A stretch of 64,000 nucleotides of DNA from Calditrichia bacterium (GTDB lineage: Bacteria; Calditrichota; Calditrichia; Calditrichales; J004): the NCBI GenBank assembly GCA_020635035.1, contig JACKAO010000007.1, positions 1 through 64,000 on the forward strand, in the 5' to 3' direction. Below the pieces are notes generated by a model that worked only from the letters and a program-made list of their open reading frames with translations, was not told the origin of the DNA and searched no databases. Each line of letters starts with the position of its first letter. Position 1 is the first letter of the stretch. Of the stretch, positions 33,159 through 42,696 are shown in pieces. The translations under genes and the position numbers were made by a program.

Positions 33159-33866
33159 TCACAAATATATACCAATTCCGGTGAAAACATTGTTGATTAC
33201 TGCTCCGTCAGCAACAGGACTATTTCGGACATGTTTATCGAAGATATAAGTGCGGATTCCGCTAAAGATAGCCCAATCTGTAAAAGGATAAGTTACAATA
33301 AACTCCAGTTCACCTGCGAAGGCAGCCTTCGGATTATAATTGGACGTACCGTAATAATAATTGACAAGTTTTTGAGACTGGTATTGCAATCCAATAGCAC
33401 TTAAAAGGCGTAGTGGTCCCAGGTTATCATGCCTGTATAATTGCAGGTCCAATTCATAACTTTTATGTCTGCTGCTTATATCATGCATAAAAGCAAGCCG
33501 GCTAACAAAGCCGCCCGGCAAATGCATTCCTGCCTGCAAACCCATTTCAAAAGAAGCTTTTCTCTCACTGATATCAGGAGATTTTTCCCGGAACTGATGT
33601 GAACGCAGCATCCCAGCCACCGACATAAATCGTATGCCATCGCGATAAAAGGTATAACCGAAACGATTTGCTTCAACCCAAATGGGACCGAATCCGCCGA
33701 ATATAAATGGAGAAAAGCTGATATCTGAATCGCTGTTAATATAATTTCTGTCACGAGTGGTCATCCCCAGCCCCCATAGCCCATAGGCAGGTTCAATTAT
33801 ACTTTGGCTGAAGACAAATCCGGATAAAACAAATAAACCTAATAATATCTTGCGAATAATTTTCAT
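33159..33866 (-). CDS. MipA/OmpV-family outer-membrane protein
   Basis: A 235-aa product with a signal peptide (MKIIRKILLGLFVLSGFVFS) and barrel-like alternating strands. The pattern PAYGLWGLGM, then SPFIFGGFGPIWVEANRFGYTF, a YYYG motif and a terminal NSPVADGAVINNVFTGIGIYL matches MipA/OmpV proteins, which scaffold murein enzymes or act as small barrels. Function here is unknown. Monocistronic, minus strand. Confidence 0.65.
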   Translation of the reverse strand: MKIIRKILLGLFVLSGFVFSQSIIEPAYGLWGLGMTTRDRNYINSDSDISFSPFIFGGFGPIWVEANRFGYTFYRDGIRFMSVAGMLRSHQFREKSPDISERKASFEMGLQAGMHLPGGFVSRLAFMHDISSRHKSYELDLQLYRHDNLGPLRLLSAIGLQYQSQKLVNYYYGTSNYNPKAAFAGELEFIVTYPFTDWAIFSGIRTYIFDKHVRNSPVADGAVINNVFTGIGIYL

Positions 33867-33967
33867 ATTTCTATTCCTTATAATTGAGATTATAATTATA
33901 GAAATTCAACAGATAAAAAGGTTCACAAAAACAGAACATTTATCTTACAATCTGATTAGATTGGATG

Positions 33968-34522
33968 CTAAAAATTCAGACGTCCCCTGGCTGAAAGGTA
34001 AGTATGTGCCCTTAAAATTCCGGTAATTGCAAGGGCATCTTTTATCTCTTTATCAAGAACCATAGTCCAGGCTTCTTTAAAAGAGACTTTTTTAATTTGC
34101 AGGTCTTCGGTATGGTCCGGTTCTGGCGATTTCTGAATAAGATCTTCGGCAAGGTATATATAGCCAATTTCATTTGTAAAACTATTACTTGTATACATTG
34201 TGTCCAAAAATGTCCATGTCGATGCAATCAATCCGGTCTCTTCAAGGAGTTCGCGTTTGGCTCCATCCAATGTATCTTCTCCGGGGGCGCCACCCCCTTC
34301 AGGAATTTCCCAGGAATAAGTGTTTAACGGATAGCGGTATTGGCCAACCAGGTATGTGTGCAGATCTTCAGTTATAGGAACAATTGCAATTGCCGGATGT
34401 GCTTCAACAACGCCATAAATACCTTCTGTGCCGCTTGGTGTTATTACCTTGTCTTCACGTAAACGTATCCATGGATTTTTATAAATTTCGCGTGTGGATA
34501 ATATTTTCCAGGGATTTTTCAT
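33968..34522 (-). CDS. NUDIX hydrolase (ADP-ribose pyrophosphatase-like)
   Basis: 184 aa. The Nudix box is intact: G-x5-E-x7-REL-x-EE-x-G as GGGAPGEDTLDGAKRELLEETG. EIPEGGG before it and TNEIGYIYLAEDL after it fit the ADP-ribose/sugar-nucleotide pyrophosphatases. It starts at ATG 34522 with AAGGAATTGT upstream. Divergent from ftcD. Confidence 0.88.
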   Translation of the reverse strand: MKNPWKILSTREIYKNPWIRLREDKVITPSGTEGIYGVVEAHPAIAIVPITEDLHTYLVGQYRYPLNTYSWEIPEGGGAPGEDTLDGAKRELLEETGLIASTWTFLDTMYTSNSFTNEIGYIYLAEDLIQKSPEPDHTEDLQIKKVSFKEAWTMVLDKEIKDALAITGILRAHTYLSARGRLNF

Positions 34523-34661
34523 ACAATTCCTTATTAAATAGAGATTTTAATAGCAGCATTAATTTATGTATATTTGAATTTATGATTTGGAAATAATATT
34601 CCTTTTAGTCGACATATCTGGAAAGAATTTATGATTTTTAAAATATTTTATAAGGATTACA

Positions 34662-36500
34662 ATGGAAGATAAACTCATAGAATGTGTACCTAATTTTTCC
34701 GAAGGACGTGATCTTAAAATAATTAAACAGATAACCGATGAAATTGAAAAAATTGATGGTATAAAACTGCTGGATGTAGATCCGGGCGCTGAGATGAACA
34801 GGACAGTCGTTACTTTCATAGGTCCGCCAAATAGTGTAAAAGAAGCTGCCTTTCAGGCAATCAAAAAGGCAGCCGAACTGATTGATATGAGTAAACATAA
34901 AGGTTCGCATCCCCGGATGGGTGCAACAGATGTTTGTCCTTTTGTACCAGTGAGCGGTGTTTCAATTGATGAATGTCTGAATTTGGCTGAAGAAGTAGCT
35001 AAACGGGTTGGCGCCGAACTGAGTATCCCTGTTTATATGTACGAAAAATCAGCACGCACTCCTGAAAGACAAAATCTGGCATTTATCCGGCAGGGTGAGT
35101 ACGAAGCCTTACCGCAGAAAATGACACAGGAAAAATGGAGTCCGGATTTTGGGCCCCATTCTTTTAATGCAAAAAGTGGAGCAACGGTTATGGGCGTCCG
35201 TGAGTTTTTAATCGCCTATAATATTAATCTCAATACACGCGAAAAGCTGCATGCCACAGATATTGCATTTGAACTCCGCGAAAAAGGGCGGTCTGCCAGG
35301 AAAGGCAATACATCACCATTCTATTATAAAGGAACAGAAGTCCTTAAATATAACGATGGGCATTATCCGTCCGGAGTTGATGATTTTGTTGGAAAAACGA
35401 TGGATGAAACCATTCGCTATTGCCAGGAAAAACTTGGTTTTGATCTGGAAGGATTATTAAATCTGAATGGCATTGATCCGCAAAAACCAGAGGGAGAATC
35501 TGTAAAAATACCGGGTAAATTTAAACAATGTAAAGCTATCGGCTGGTATGTTCCTCAATTTGACCGAGCACAAATTTCCATTAACCTGACTGATTACAAT
35601 GTTACATCGATGCATGATGTTCTGGAAGAAACAAGACACTTGGCTGCAGAACGCGGTTTAATTGTTACCGGAAGTGAAATTGTAGGAATGGTACCATACC
35701 CGGCTTTATTACAAACAGGGAAGTATTATCTTGAGAAACAACAACGCTCTCCTGGCATTCCTGTTAAAGACATACTGAATACAGCGCTGCAATCGCTTGG
35801 TTTGACAGATGTTGCTGATTTCAATATTGATGAACGGGTATTAGGTTTGCCTAAAAACAAAGAAACCGCATTGGTTGAAATGAAAGTAAATGATTTTATG
35901 GATGAAGTTTCCAGAGAATCTCCTGCACCGGGTGGAGGTTCGATTGCGGCTTTAGCCGGAGCATTAGGCGCATCACTTACATCGATGGTTGCAAACCTGA
36001 CTGCAAACAATCGTGGCTCAAAAGATGTGGATGATATTTTAAATGAAGCTGCAGAGACAAGCCAGGAAGTTAAAGAGGCGTTACTCAGGGCCATTGATGC
36101 AGATACAGAAGCATTTAATGCCTACATGGATGCGCGAAGATTGCCATCTAAAACTGCCGAAGAAAAAGATGCACGTTCATTAGCTATGCAGGATGGTCTA
36201 AAACAGGCAGTTATGGTTCCACTTGATACGGCGCGGCAAAGCTTCAGGGCTATCAAACTCGCGGAGACTGTCATAAAATATGGCAATCCGGCATCAATTA
36301 CAGATGTGGGAGTGGGAGCACAAATGGCTTTTAGCGGTGTTAAAGGCGGTATATATAATGTGCTTATCAATCTGAAAGATATAAAAGACAATACATATAA
36401 TGAAGAAATGAAAAAACGTTGTACTGCGTTAGAGCAGGATGCTTCATCCGCATTAGATAGTATTTTAAAGCAAGTTGAAACAAAAATTGGTTTTAAATAA
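34662..36500 (+). CDS. ftcD: Bifunctional glutamate formimidoyltransferase / cyclodeaminase
   Basis: Histidine degradation and one-carbon metabolism: transfers formimino groups from formiminoglutamate to tetrahydrofolate and deaminates the product. 612 aa. The N-terminal domain has IECVPNFSEGRD and KGSHPRMGATDVCPFVPV with the catalytic His region; the C-terminal cyclodeaminase starts near residue 400 (VNDFMDEVSRESPAPGGGS, GALGASLTSMVANLT). The fused two-domain form is eukaryote-like and frequent in Bacteroidetes and relatives. AAGGAT lies upstream of the ATG. Confidence 0.93.
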   Translation: MEDKLIECVPNFSEGRDLKIIKQITDEIEKIDGIKLLDVDPGAEMNRTVVTFIGPPNSVKEAAFQAIKKAAELIDMSKHKGSHPRMGATDVCPFVPVSGVSIDECLNLAEEVAKRVGAELSIPVYMYEKSARTPERQNLAFIRQGEYEALPQKMTQEKWSPDFGPHSFNAKSGATVMGVREFLIAYNINLNTREKLHATDIAFELREKGRSARKGNTSPFYYKGTEVLKYNDGHYPSGVDDFVGKTMDETIRYCQEKLGFDLEGLLNLNGIDPQKPEGESVKIPGKFKQCKAIGWYVPQFDRAQISINLTDYNVTSMHDVLEETRHLAAERGLIVTGSEIVGMVPYPALLQTGKYYLEKQQRSPGIPVKDILNTALQSLGLTDVADFNIDERVLGLPKNKETALVEMKVNDFMDEVSRESPAPGGGSIAALAGALGASLTSMVANLTANNRGSKDVDDILNEAAETSQEVKEALLRAIDADTEAFNAYMDARRLPSKTAEEKDARSLAMQDGLKQAVMVPLDTARQSFRAIKLAETVIKYGNPASITDVGVGAQMAFSGVKGGIYNVLINLKDIKDNTYNEEMKKRCTALEQDASSALDSILKQVETKIGFK

Positions 36501-36507
36501 GGAAAAT

Positions 36508-37095
36508 ATGTCAGTAAGAGAAATAATCCTGGAAAAAGAGAAACAACTTTTTGAAGAAGAATTTATCCAATTCAGCGATCAGGAAATTGCTAAAATGCAG
36601 TTATCCGAAAGTAATAATATTGTAGAACACTTTCATGGGCATGCACTGATGAAGTTGCCGCCCGCAGAGATCAGGTTTTTTGACTGGCTTAAAAAAAATG
36701 ATAACGCTGTCTGGCAGGATATTTGGGGTGATGATGAAAACCTATACCGAGTGAGTATTGATCTGCTGCCACAATTTCTTAAAGAAAACAACGGCTTTCC
36801 GATTTGCGATTTGCAGGAAACCCCCAATTATTATTTTACTCAAAAGCATATAAAGCCGGAAGGCATGGCTCAAATGGAAAGTATTATTTTAAAAACACAG
36901 AATAATACTAAACTTGATATTGACGAATTGGTTTTGTTTGAATTGCATATTGCCCCGTTTGATATCTGGCATTTTGCATATCGCTATGATCTTCCGCTTG
37001 CAGATTGTAAGGAATTAATTTCTGAAATGGTCTACAAAGGCTGGATTGTTCATCTGCCCGATAGTGAAGACCTTCTTAGATATATTGATATCTGA
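36508..37095 (+). CDS. Hypothetical protein, 195 aa
   Basis: ATG 36508 (MSVREIILEKEKQLFEEEF) follows AAGGAAAAT, 7 bp after the ftcD stop, so it is the second gene of that unit. The protein is soluble, acidic and rich in aromatic residues; FFDWLKKND, YRVSIDLLPQFLKE and FDIWHFAYRYDLPL are notable. Family not recognised. A histidine-pathway accessory role is only suggested by position. Confidence 0.6.
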   Translation: MSVREIILEKEKQLFEEEFIQFSDQEIAKMQLSESNNIVEHFHGHALMKLPPAEIRFFDWLKKNDNAVWQDIWGDDENLYRVSIDLLPQFLKENNGFPICDLQETPNYYFTQKHIKPEGMAQMESIILKTQNNTKLDIDELVLFELHIAPFDIWHFAYRYDLPLADCKELISEMVYKGWIVHLPDSEDLLRYIDI

Positions 37096-37098
37096 GTC

Positions 37099-38583
37099 CT
37101 ACATAATTAATCCTAAAACAAGATAGAGCAAAGCGGCAATTGCGCCGGCAGTTAAAGCATAAGGTAATTGTGTCTTAACATGGTCTATATGGTCGCTTGC
37201 TGACGCCATTGATGAGATTATGGTTGTATCCGAGATGGGAGAACAATGATCTCCAAATACACCACCTCCTAAAACGGCTGCAACAGCCAGAGCAAGATTT
37301 ACATCCATTGTCTGAGCCATCGGGATGGCTATAGCGATCATAATGGCAAAAGTACCCCAGGATGTGCCGGTAGAAAATGCAATAAAACAGCTGGTGAGAA
37401 AAAGTATGAGTGGCACAAAAGACGGACTCAACCATTCTTTGGTAATTTCAGCAACATAATAACCGGCACCTAAATCTTTTGAAACTTTTCCAATGGCAAA
37501 CGCCAGCATCATAAGCAGGGCAAGGGGGATTAATCCGCCGATTCCTTTAAATGCCAGTTCGATTATTTCATTTAACTTGAATATTTTTTGTGAACGATAC
37601 ATAATGGCAGCAACTAATATTGAAGCTAAAACTGCCCATAAAACTGCTGTTGAGCCGGAACCATTGCCAATTGCAGTGAAGATTTTCTCTCCAAAACTCA
37701 GATGATGGGCATCTGTTACACTTCCCCAACCGCTGTAAATCAATCCGAAAGGCATCATAAGGACCATAATAAGGATTGGAATAATCATATTAACTGCACG
37801 TGCCTTGATGCCCGGTTTTATTGTTAAACTAACAACATCATTGGAAATCATCGGTTGTGCACCATCTGCGAGTAATTTCCCTTCTTTTTGAGCACGTTCT
37901 TCTGCTTTTTTCATTGGACCAAAGTCTTTTTGAAGAACAATAACTAAAATTACGGCAACCATTGCCAGTATTGGATAAAAATTTAATGGGTATGCTTTAA
38001 TAAGAACGGCAAGTGGTTCTGAAACTCCTTGCGCTAAAAGCAGGCCCATGATATACGCCCCCCAGGCATTCAGGGGTATCAGGATACATGTGGGAGCAGA
38101 GATCGAATCAGCTATATATGCCAGTTTTTCACGGGGAATTTTAAGCTTATCAAACAGTGGCCGGAAAATAGAACCGACTGTAAGCACATTGATACTTGAT
38201 TCTACAAAGATTGAAAATCCGGTAAGCCATGCAAATAGCTGCACACGTCGCCGACTTTCACCTGACTTTTTCTCATCGAGTTTTTCAAGTTTTTTGGTAA
38301 TATAAACAACAAAACCATCAACACCACCGGATCTTTGAATAAAAGCAATCAGTGCCCCTACTAATGAGCTAAACATAATGGTGCGGGTATTTCCTGCGTC
38401 TTTAAAAACATCCACGAGTGCCTGAATAGTTGCTAATGAGCCATTCAGAAAATTCCAGTCATTTAGAATAATCCAGCCAAGCCAGATGCCAAATAACAGA
38501 GAAATAAATACTTGTCGTGTTTTTATTGCAAGTACAATTGCAATAACCGGTGGTAAAAGCGACCAGATGCCAAAATGTTCCAA
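37099..38583 (-). CDS. nhaC: NhaC-family Na+/H+ antiporter-like membrane protein
   Basis: 494 aa and about 11-12 transmembrane segments. TTG start with GGAG at good spacing. Family cues: FGIWSLLPPVIAIVLAIKTR, SINVLTVGSIFRPLFD, SAPTCILIPLNAWGAY and the conserved GTSWGTFAIMIAIAIPMA and VLGGGVFGDHCSPISDTT. Members exchange Na+ for H+ or malate/lactate across the inner membrane. The substrate is not readable from sequence. Confidence 0.88.
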   Translation of the reverse strand: MEHFGIWSLLPPVIAIVLAIKTRQVFISLLFGIWLGWIILNDWNFLNGSLATIQALVDVFKDAGNTRTIMFSSLVGALIAFIQRSGGVDGFVVYITKKLEKLDEKKSGESRRRVQLFAWLTGFSIFVESSINVLTVGSIFRPLFDKLKIPREKLAYIADSISAPTCILIPLNAWGAYIMGLLLAQGVSEPLAVLIKAYPLNFYPILAMVAVILVIVLQKDFGPMKKAEERAQKEGKLLADGAQPMISNDVVSLTIKPGIKARAVNMIIPILIMVLMMPFGLIYSGWGSVTDAHHLSFGEKIFTAIGNGSGSTAVLWAVLASILVAAIMYRSQKIFKLNEIIELAFKGIGGLIPLALLMMLAFAIGKVSKDLGAGYYVAEITKEWLSPSFVPLILFLTSCFIAFSTGTSWGTFAIMIAIAIPMAQTMDVNLALAVAAVLGGGVFGDHCSPISDTTIISSMASASDHIDHVKTQLPYALTAGAIAALLYLVLGLIM

Positions 38584-38785
38584 AGTTACTCCGGGTTAAG
38601 TTGGGAAGTTGTTAATATTGTAGAATTTCGAATATCATTAGATTAATGTCAAACCCGGATTTTTAAGTGCAGATAAACATATATTTATCACTGTGGTTAA
38701 AAATTTACCAGACTTTGTTTTAGCTAAACTGAAGAGTAATTAATCCGAATAAGTAATTATCAATTTAAATATTAAGGAATAAGGT

Positions 38786-39121
38786 ATGGCAGAAAAACTA
38801 TTAGATTTTAATGAAGCACTCGATCGTCTAGGCGGTGATGCTGAATTCTTGACTGAACTTCTCTATGAGTTATTGTCCCAGATCGATCAGAATTTTTCAG
38901 AAATAAAAAATGCAATTGTTGAAAAAAAATTTGATGAGCTTAAATCACTTTCCCATAGCCTTAAAGGTGCATCTGCCAATCTTAATGTCAACCGATTGGC
39001 ATCCCGTTTTTTAGCCTTGGAAGATTTAGGGGCAGCAAAATCAGTTGAAGGTGCTAATGAAATATTAGAACTCATCGCCCAGGATAAAAACGAACTTAAG
39101 GTTTTTTTAAGTCAAAATTAA
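38786..39121 (+). CDS. Hpt (histidine phosphotransfer) domain protein
   Basis: 111 aa, a stand-alone Hpt bundle; the phosphoryl-accepting H57 is in SLSHSLKGASANLN. It relays phosphate between hybrid kinases and response regulators, here perhaps the hybrid kinase at 40987 or the receiver at 61483. Convergent with comF, with a 15-bp 3' overlap. A good AAGGAATAAGGT leader precedes the ATG. Confidence 0.85.
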   Translation: MAEKLLDFNEALDRLGGDAEFLTELLYELLSQIDQNFSEIKNAIVEKKFDELKSLSHSLKGASANLNVNRLASRFLALEDLGAAKSVEGANEILELIAQDKNELKVFLSQN

Positions 39122-39832
39122 TAAATCTGAATCATTTGATTCTAATTTAGATTGTAAAACATCTGTTGGAGTGGCCATTGCTATTATGTCCACTCTTTTA
39201 GCATTCGCCTTTTTAAACATTCCCGCACATTCATTTACGGTAGCCCCTGTTGTTATCACATCGTCAATAAACAAGATATTTTTCTCATTTACATCTTCTG
39301 TTAACTCGAAAGCATTTTTTACATTTTCTCTGCGCTTGTTTCGGTTTAATTTAGTTTGAGATTTTGTGTAACGGGTGCGTTTGATCAAATCCGGATGAAG
39401 TTCTAAGCCTCTTATCTTGCAAAGTTTCTCAGCAATAAGTGCGCTTTGATTAAATCCCCTTTCTCTCAGTTTAGTTGGGTGCAAAGGAACAAAACTTACA
39501 AGGTCATAGTGAAGCTCTAACTTATTAATACTTGATTGCGCAAAATATTCTGCAATTTCTATATAACCCTGATATTTGTAGTAATACATAATTTGTCTGA
39601 ATAATTGAGAAAATTCATAGAGAATTATAAGATTATCAAAATGTGTTTCCGGCATTCTTTCAAGAAACACTTTATGTTGATCCCTGGTCACTTCTGGCAG
39701 ACAACTAAAACACTCAGAACAGATGATTTTCCGGTTATCTTTTAACAATTCCTTACAATTAAAGCAGTATGCAGGTAAAAAAATATCGATCAGATTCTTC
39801 GGAATTTGTTTAATAAGTGTAGATAATTTCAT
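39107..39832 (-). CDS. comF: ComF-family phosphoribosyltransferase-like protein
   Basis: 241 aa. An N-terminal zinc ribbon (CFNCKELLKDNRKIICSEC) and C-terminal PRTase motif ILFIDDVITTGATVNECA fit ComF, needed for DNA uptake in transformable bacteria. PRTase catalysis has not been shown for ComF. Family-usual length. Convergent with the Hpt gene. Confidence 0.88.
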   Translation of the reverse strand: MKLSTLIKQIPKNLIDIFLPAYCFNCKELLKDNRKIICSECFSCLPEVTRDQHKVFLERMPETHFDNLIILYEFSQLFRQIMYYYKYQGYIEIAEYFAQSSINKLELHYDLVSFVPLHPTKLRERGFNQSALIAEKLCKIRGLELHPDLIKRTRYTKSQTKLNRNKRRENVKNAFELTEDVNEKNILFIDDVITTGATVNECAGMFKKANAKRVDIIAMATPTDVLQSKLESNDSDLLILT

Positions 39833-40167
39833 AATTCAAACCACATCTAAATAATAATAAAATAATTTTACAGATTTTATAAAAAAAAACTAAAGATTTT
39901 TTGATATAAAAATGCCCATGAAGTATAGGGAAATGTCGAAAAACAAAACAGTCTGGTGACGAGAAAGAATACAGAACTTAGACTTTTCCACATTTTTTCT
40001 AAATACAAAATTATGAGAATCCTGTTTATTTTTATAGCTTAAACAATTGATAATTATACACTTGGAATATTGATTCCTTGAAAAAATAAAACATATAAGT
40101 TTTGTGGCATGGTAGATGCATTAAGAAAAACCACAAAATAACTTAAAATTTTTTTAAGGGGGCAAAA
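39833..40167. other. Intergenic region upstream of the sigma-factor gene
   Basis: 335 bp, AT-rich; ends in AAGGGGGC as the ribosome-binding site of the sigma gene. I see no terminator-type hairpin or tRNA. A promoter could not be assigned. Confidence 0.35.
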
Positions 40168-40923
40168 ATGCAACAAGCTACTGATACAATGTGGTCTGAA
40201 TTTAAGGTAAACAATAATAATCTCTTCCGTCAGCAGTTAATACTTCGTTACAGTGGATTGGTAAAATATGTTGTGCGCAAAATGATTAAAAATTTTCCCC
40301 AGGCAATTGAAGAAGCAGATCTGCATCAAATTGGTGTTTTAGGATTGTGTGAAGCAATTGAACGCTTTGATCCTGCCTATGGTATTAAATTTGAAACATA
40401 TGCAATACCCCGTATTAAAGGTTCAATCATTGATGAATTAAGAAAGCTGGATTGGGTTCCGCGTTCTCTGCGTGCAAAACTTAACCACATGAAAGAAAAA
40501 GCAGTAGCAATGGATCAAAAATTTTCCGGAAACTATACAGAAGCTGAAATGGCAAATGGTCTTGGTATAGAACTGGATGATCTGCATAACTGGAAAAAAG
40601 ATGTTAATGCTGTAAATATGTATTCTCTTGATAAACCGATTGATGATTCCAATAAACAAAATTTATACGATGTAATTGAAGATTTTGATTACATAAATGC
40701 AAATGAAAAATTGGAAGATGAAGAAATGAAAAGAATACTATTAAAAGCAATAAAAAAACTCCCTGAAAAAACACGCCTGGCAATCACCCTTTATTATTAT
40801 GAAAAATTAACATTTAAGGAAATCGGCAAAATCCTTAATGTATCAGAATCACGTATTTCCCAGATTCATTCTGAGACAATGTCCAAGCTGAAAAAAGAAA
40901 TCAACAAAATGATTTACGCATAG
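40168..40923 (+). CDS. fliA: FliA/WhiG-type RNA polymerase sigma factor
   Basis: 251 aa with regions 2, 3 and 4: DLHQIGVLGLCEAIERFDP (2.2), GIKFETYAIPRIKGSIIDELRKLDWVPRSLR (2.3-3.0; DWVPRS is the FliA/WhiG hallmark), and the region 4 HTH LTFKEIGKILNVSESRISQIH. Sigma-28-type factors direct flagellar or developmental genes. No flagellar gene is in this window. Followed by a hybrid kinase and a FlgM-like ORF. Confidence 0.9.
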   Translation: MQQATDTMWSEFKVNNNNLFRQQLILRYSGLVKYVVRKMIKNFPQAIEEADLHQIGVLGLCEAIERFDPAYGIKFETYAIPRIKGSIIDELRKLDWVPRSLRAKLNHMKEKAVAMDQKFSGNYTEAEMANGLGIELDDLHNWKKDVNAVNMYSLDKPIDDSNKQNLYDVIEDFDYINANEKLEDEEMKRILLKAIKKLPEKTRLAITLYYYEKLTFKEIGKILNVSESRISQIHSETMSKLKKEINKMIYA

Positions 40924-40986
40924 TTGGTTTGAATCTCAGAATAAAATTTTTAAATTGCGCTAATTATATATACGGGAAATACAAAT

Positions 40987-42120
40987 ATGGAAGCCGAAGA
41001 AAAACGGCCACGCATACTTATCGTTGAAGATAAGCAAGACAATGTTGATTTAATTTCTTACTTTCTTAAGCCGCAAAATTATGAGATTTTTATCGCTATG
41101 GATGGCGAAGCTGGCTTGGAGATGGTGACAAAACATAATCCGGATATAATTCTTCTTGACATAATGCTTCCCAAGATGAATGGCTTTGAAGTATGTGAAA
41201 GAATTAAGAAAAATCCTGCCACCCGTTTTATTCCTGTAATTATGATTACTGCTCTAAAAGATCTCAAAGATAAAATACATAGTCTTGAGGTTGGTGCGGA
41301 TGATTTTATTACCAAACCCTTTGAAAATGTTGAACTTCTAACACGTGTAAAATCACTATTAAGAATTAAACGATACCACGATGAACTGGAACAAAAGAAT
41401 AAAGCATTATTGCGTATGGATCAGTTTAAAGATGATTTAGCGCATTTAATTGTTCATGATATGAAAAATCCCATTTTTGTAATTCAGGGGAATCTGCAAA
41501 TGATGGGAATGGGTATGAATGAGCCGACAGCCGGACTTCTCAAAAAGTATGTAGACCGCATTGAACGAAGTACACAACATCTTTTAAGAATGGTTTTAAA
41601 CCTTATTGATATTTCCAAGATTGAATCTGGAAAAATGAAATTAAATAAAGAAATGATTAAGGTAAATGAAACCATTGAACGGTGTGTTCAAAAAATTTGG
41701 GATTATCCTGAAAACAAAGAAAAGAAAATAAGTATGAATTTATCTGACGATGTTACGATACTTTCGCTGGATAATTCTGTTTTTGAACGTGTTCTTGATA
41801 ATATTATTACATTTTCTTCTGCAAATATAAATTCTTCCGGTGAAGTAAAGATTATAACCAGCTTCGAAAAAGAAGAAGTTACAATTGAAATAATCGATGA
41901 TGGAATCCAAATTCCTGACAAGTATCAGCACGCGGTTTTTGAAAAATACAGCCAGGTCGAGATTAAGAACGAAGGCTATCGTTTGGGACGCGGTCTTGGA
42001 TTTACTTACAGCAAGCTGGCGATAGAGGCTCACGAAGGATCCATTTATCTAGACAATTCCAATGTTTTAGGTAATAAATTTGTAATAAATCTGCCAAAAC
42101 GTATTTCTGTTCCCGCTTAA
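40987..42120 (+). CDS. Hybrid response regulator-histidine kinase
   Basis: 377 aa: an N-terminal receiver with phospho-Asp D58 in PDIILLDIMLPKMNGFEV, then a short linker, HisKA with H157 in HLIVHDMKNP, and a HATPase domain (N-box-like VFERVLDNIITFSS, G-boxes DDGIQIP and RLGRGLGFTYSKLA). Cytoplasmic; no sensor domain. It lies 63 bp after the sigma factor and may control its activity via the FlgM-like protein downstream. Confidence 0.88.
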   Translation: MEAEEKRPRILIVEDKQDNVDLISYFLKPQNYEIFIAMDGEAGLEMVTKHNPDIILLDIMLPKMNGFEVCERIKKNPATRFIPVIMITALKDLKDKIHSLEVGADDFITKPFENVELLTRVKSLLRIKRYHDELEQKNKALLRMDQFKDDLAHLIVHDMKNPIFVIQGNLQMMGMGMNEPTAGLLKKYVDRIERSTQHLLRMVLNLIDISKIESGKMKLNKEMIKVNETIERCVQKIWDYPENKEKKISMNLSDDVTILSLDNSVFERVLDNIITFSSANINSSGEVKIITSFEKEEVTIEIIDDGIQIPDKYQHAVFEKYSQVEIKNEGYRLGRGLGFTYSKLAIEAHEGSIYLDNSNVLGNKFVINLPKRISVPA

Positions 42121-42214
42121 TTTAAAATCTCTTCTTAATACCAATATTAAAGTTTTGATTTTGTAATCCGAACAATTGTATTATCGAAATTCATTTTTTC
42201 AAAGTACAAAGGGT

Positions 42215-42382
42215 ATGGAGCAAAAAAAAAAGGCAGGGGAAATGTCCGGCAAAACTCAGTCTGATGGTATTGAGAAACAGAAAATTGAGTTAATTAAACT
42301 TCGTATAAAAAATAAATTCTATGAAAGAGATGATGTTTTTGAAAAAGTTGTAAGTGAGTTAATCAAAAAAGAACTCAAGTAA
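42215..42382 (+). CDS. FlgM-like small protein (putative anti-sigma-28)
   Basis: 55 aa from ATG 42215. The C-terminal part KIELIKLRIKNKFYERDDVF followed by EKVVSELIKKEL has the FlgM-type layout (I-x-x-L-K-x-x-I-x-x-(G/K)-x-Y, then a helix ending in a basic LI-EL). It is the third gene after a FliA-type sigma factor, a natural place for its anti-sigma. The N-terminal part is disordered and basic. Recognition is by eye only; other small regulators are possible. Confidence 0.5.
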   Translation: MEQKKKAGEMSGKTQSDGIEKQKIELIKLRIKNKFYERDDVFEKVVSELIKKELK

Positions 42383-42696
42383 GCCACCAGTTATCCATAT
42401 TTATCCACAAATAATCCACACCATTTTTAATGTTTTTTTAACATTATTCTAATATAAAGCTTCATAATTTATCGGACTTAAATAATTGATCTGATCATAA
42501 ATCTTGAATTTTAAAGCACTTAGTTAGACATAAAAAGGATTTGACACAGATCACATTTAATCTATAATTTTAATGTCGATAAAAATATCATATTGTGGTT
42601 GAGAATTTTGAAAGGAGGAGTAAAAAATCATCAACCAGACCTAACTTCTAGCCTTTATTGATACCTTTTTAATTTATAATAACTTAGGAGGTTTTC
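42383..42696. promoter_or_regulatory. 314-bp region upstream of the TonB receptor
   Basis: AT-rich. AGGAGG directly precedes the GTG start of the receptor; a second purine-rich AAAGGAGGAG at 42610-42619 precedes no start codon within 10 bp, so it is not used for a visible ORF. I see no assignable promoter. Confidence 0.4.

Noticed and set aside
42610..42619. AAAGGAGGAG as a ribosome-binding site
   Set aside because: No ATG, GTG or TTG at usable spacing opens a frame; a chance purine run or part of the receptor leader.
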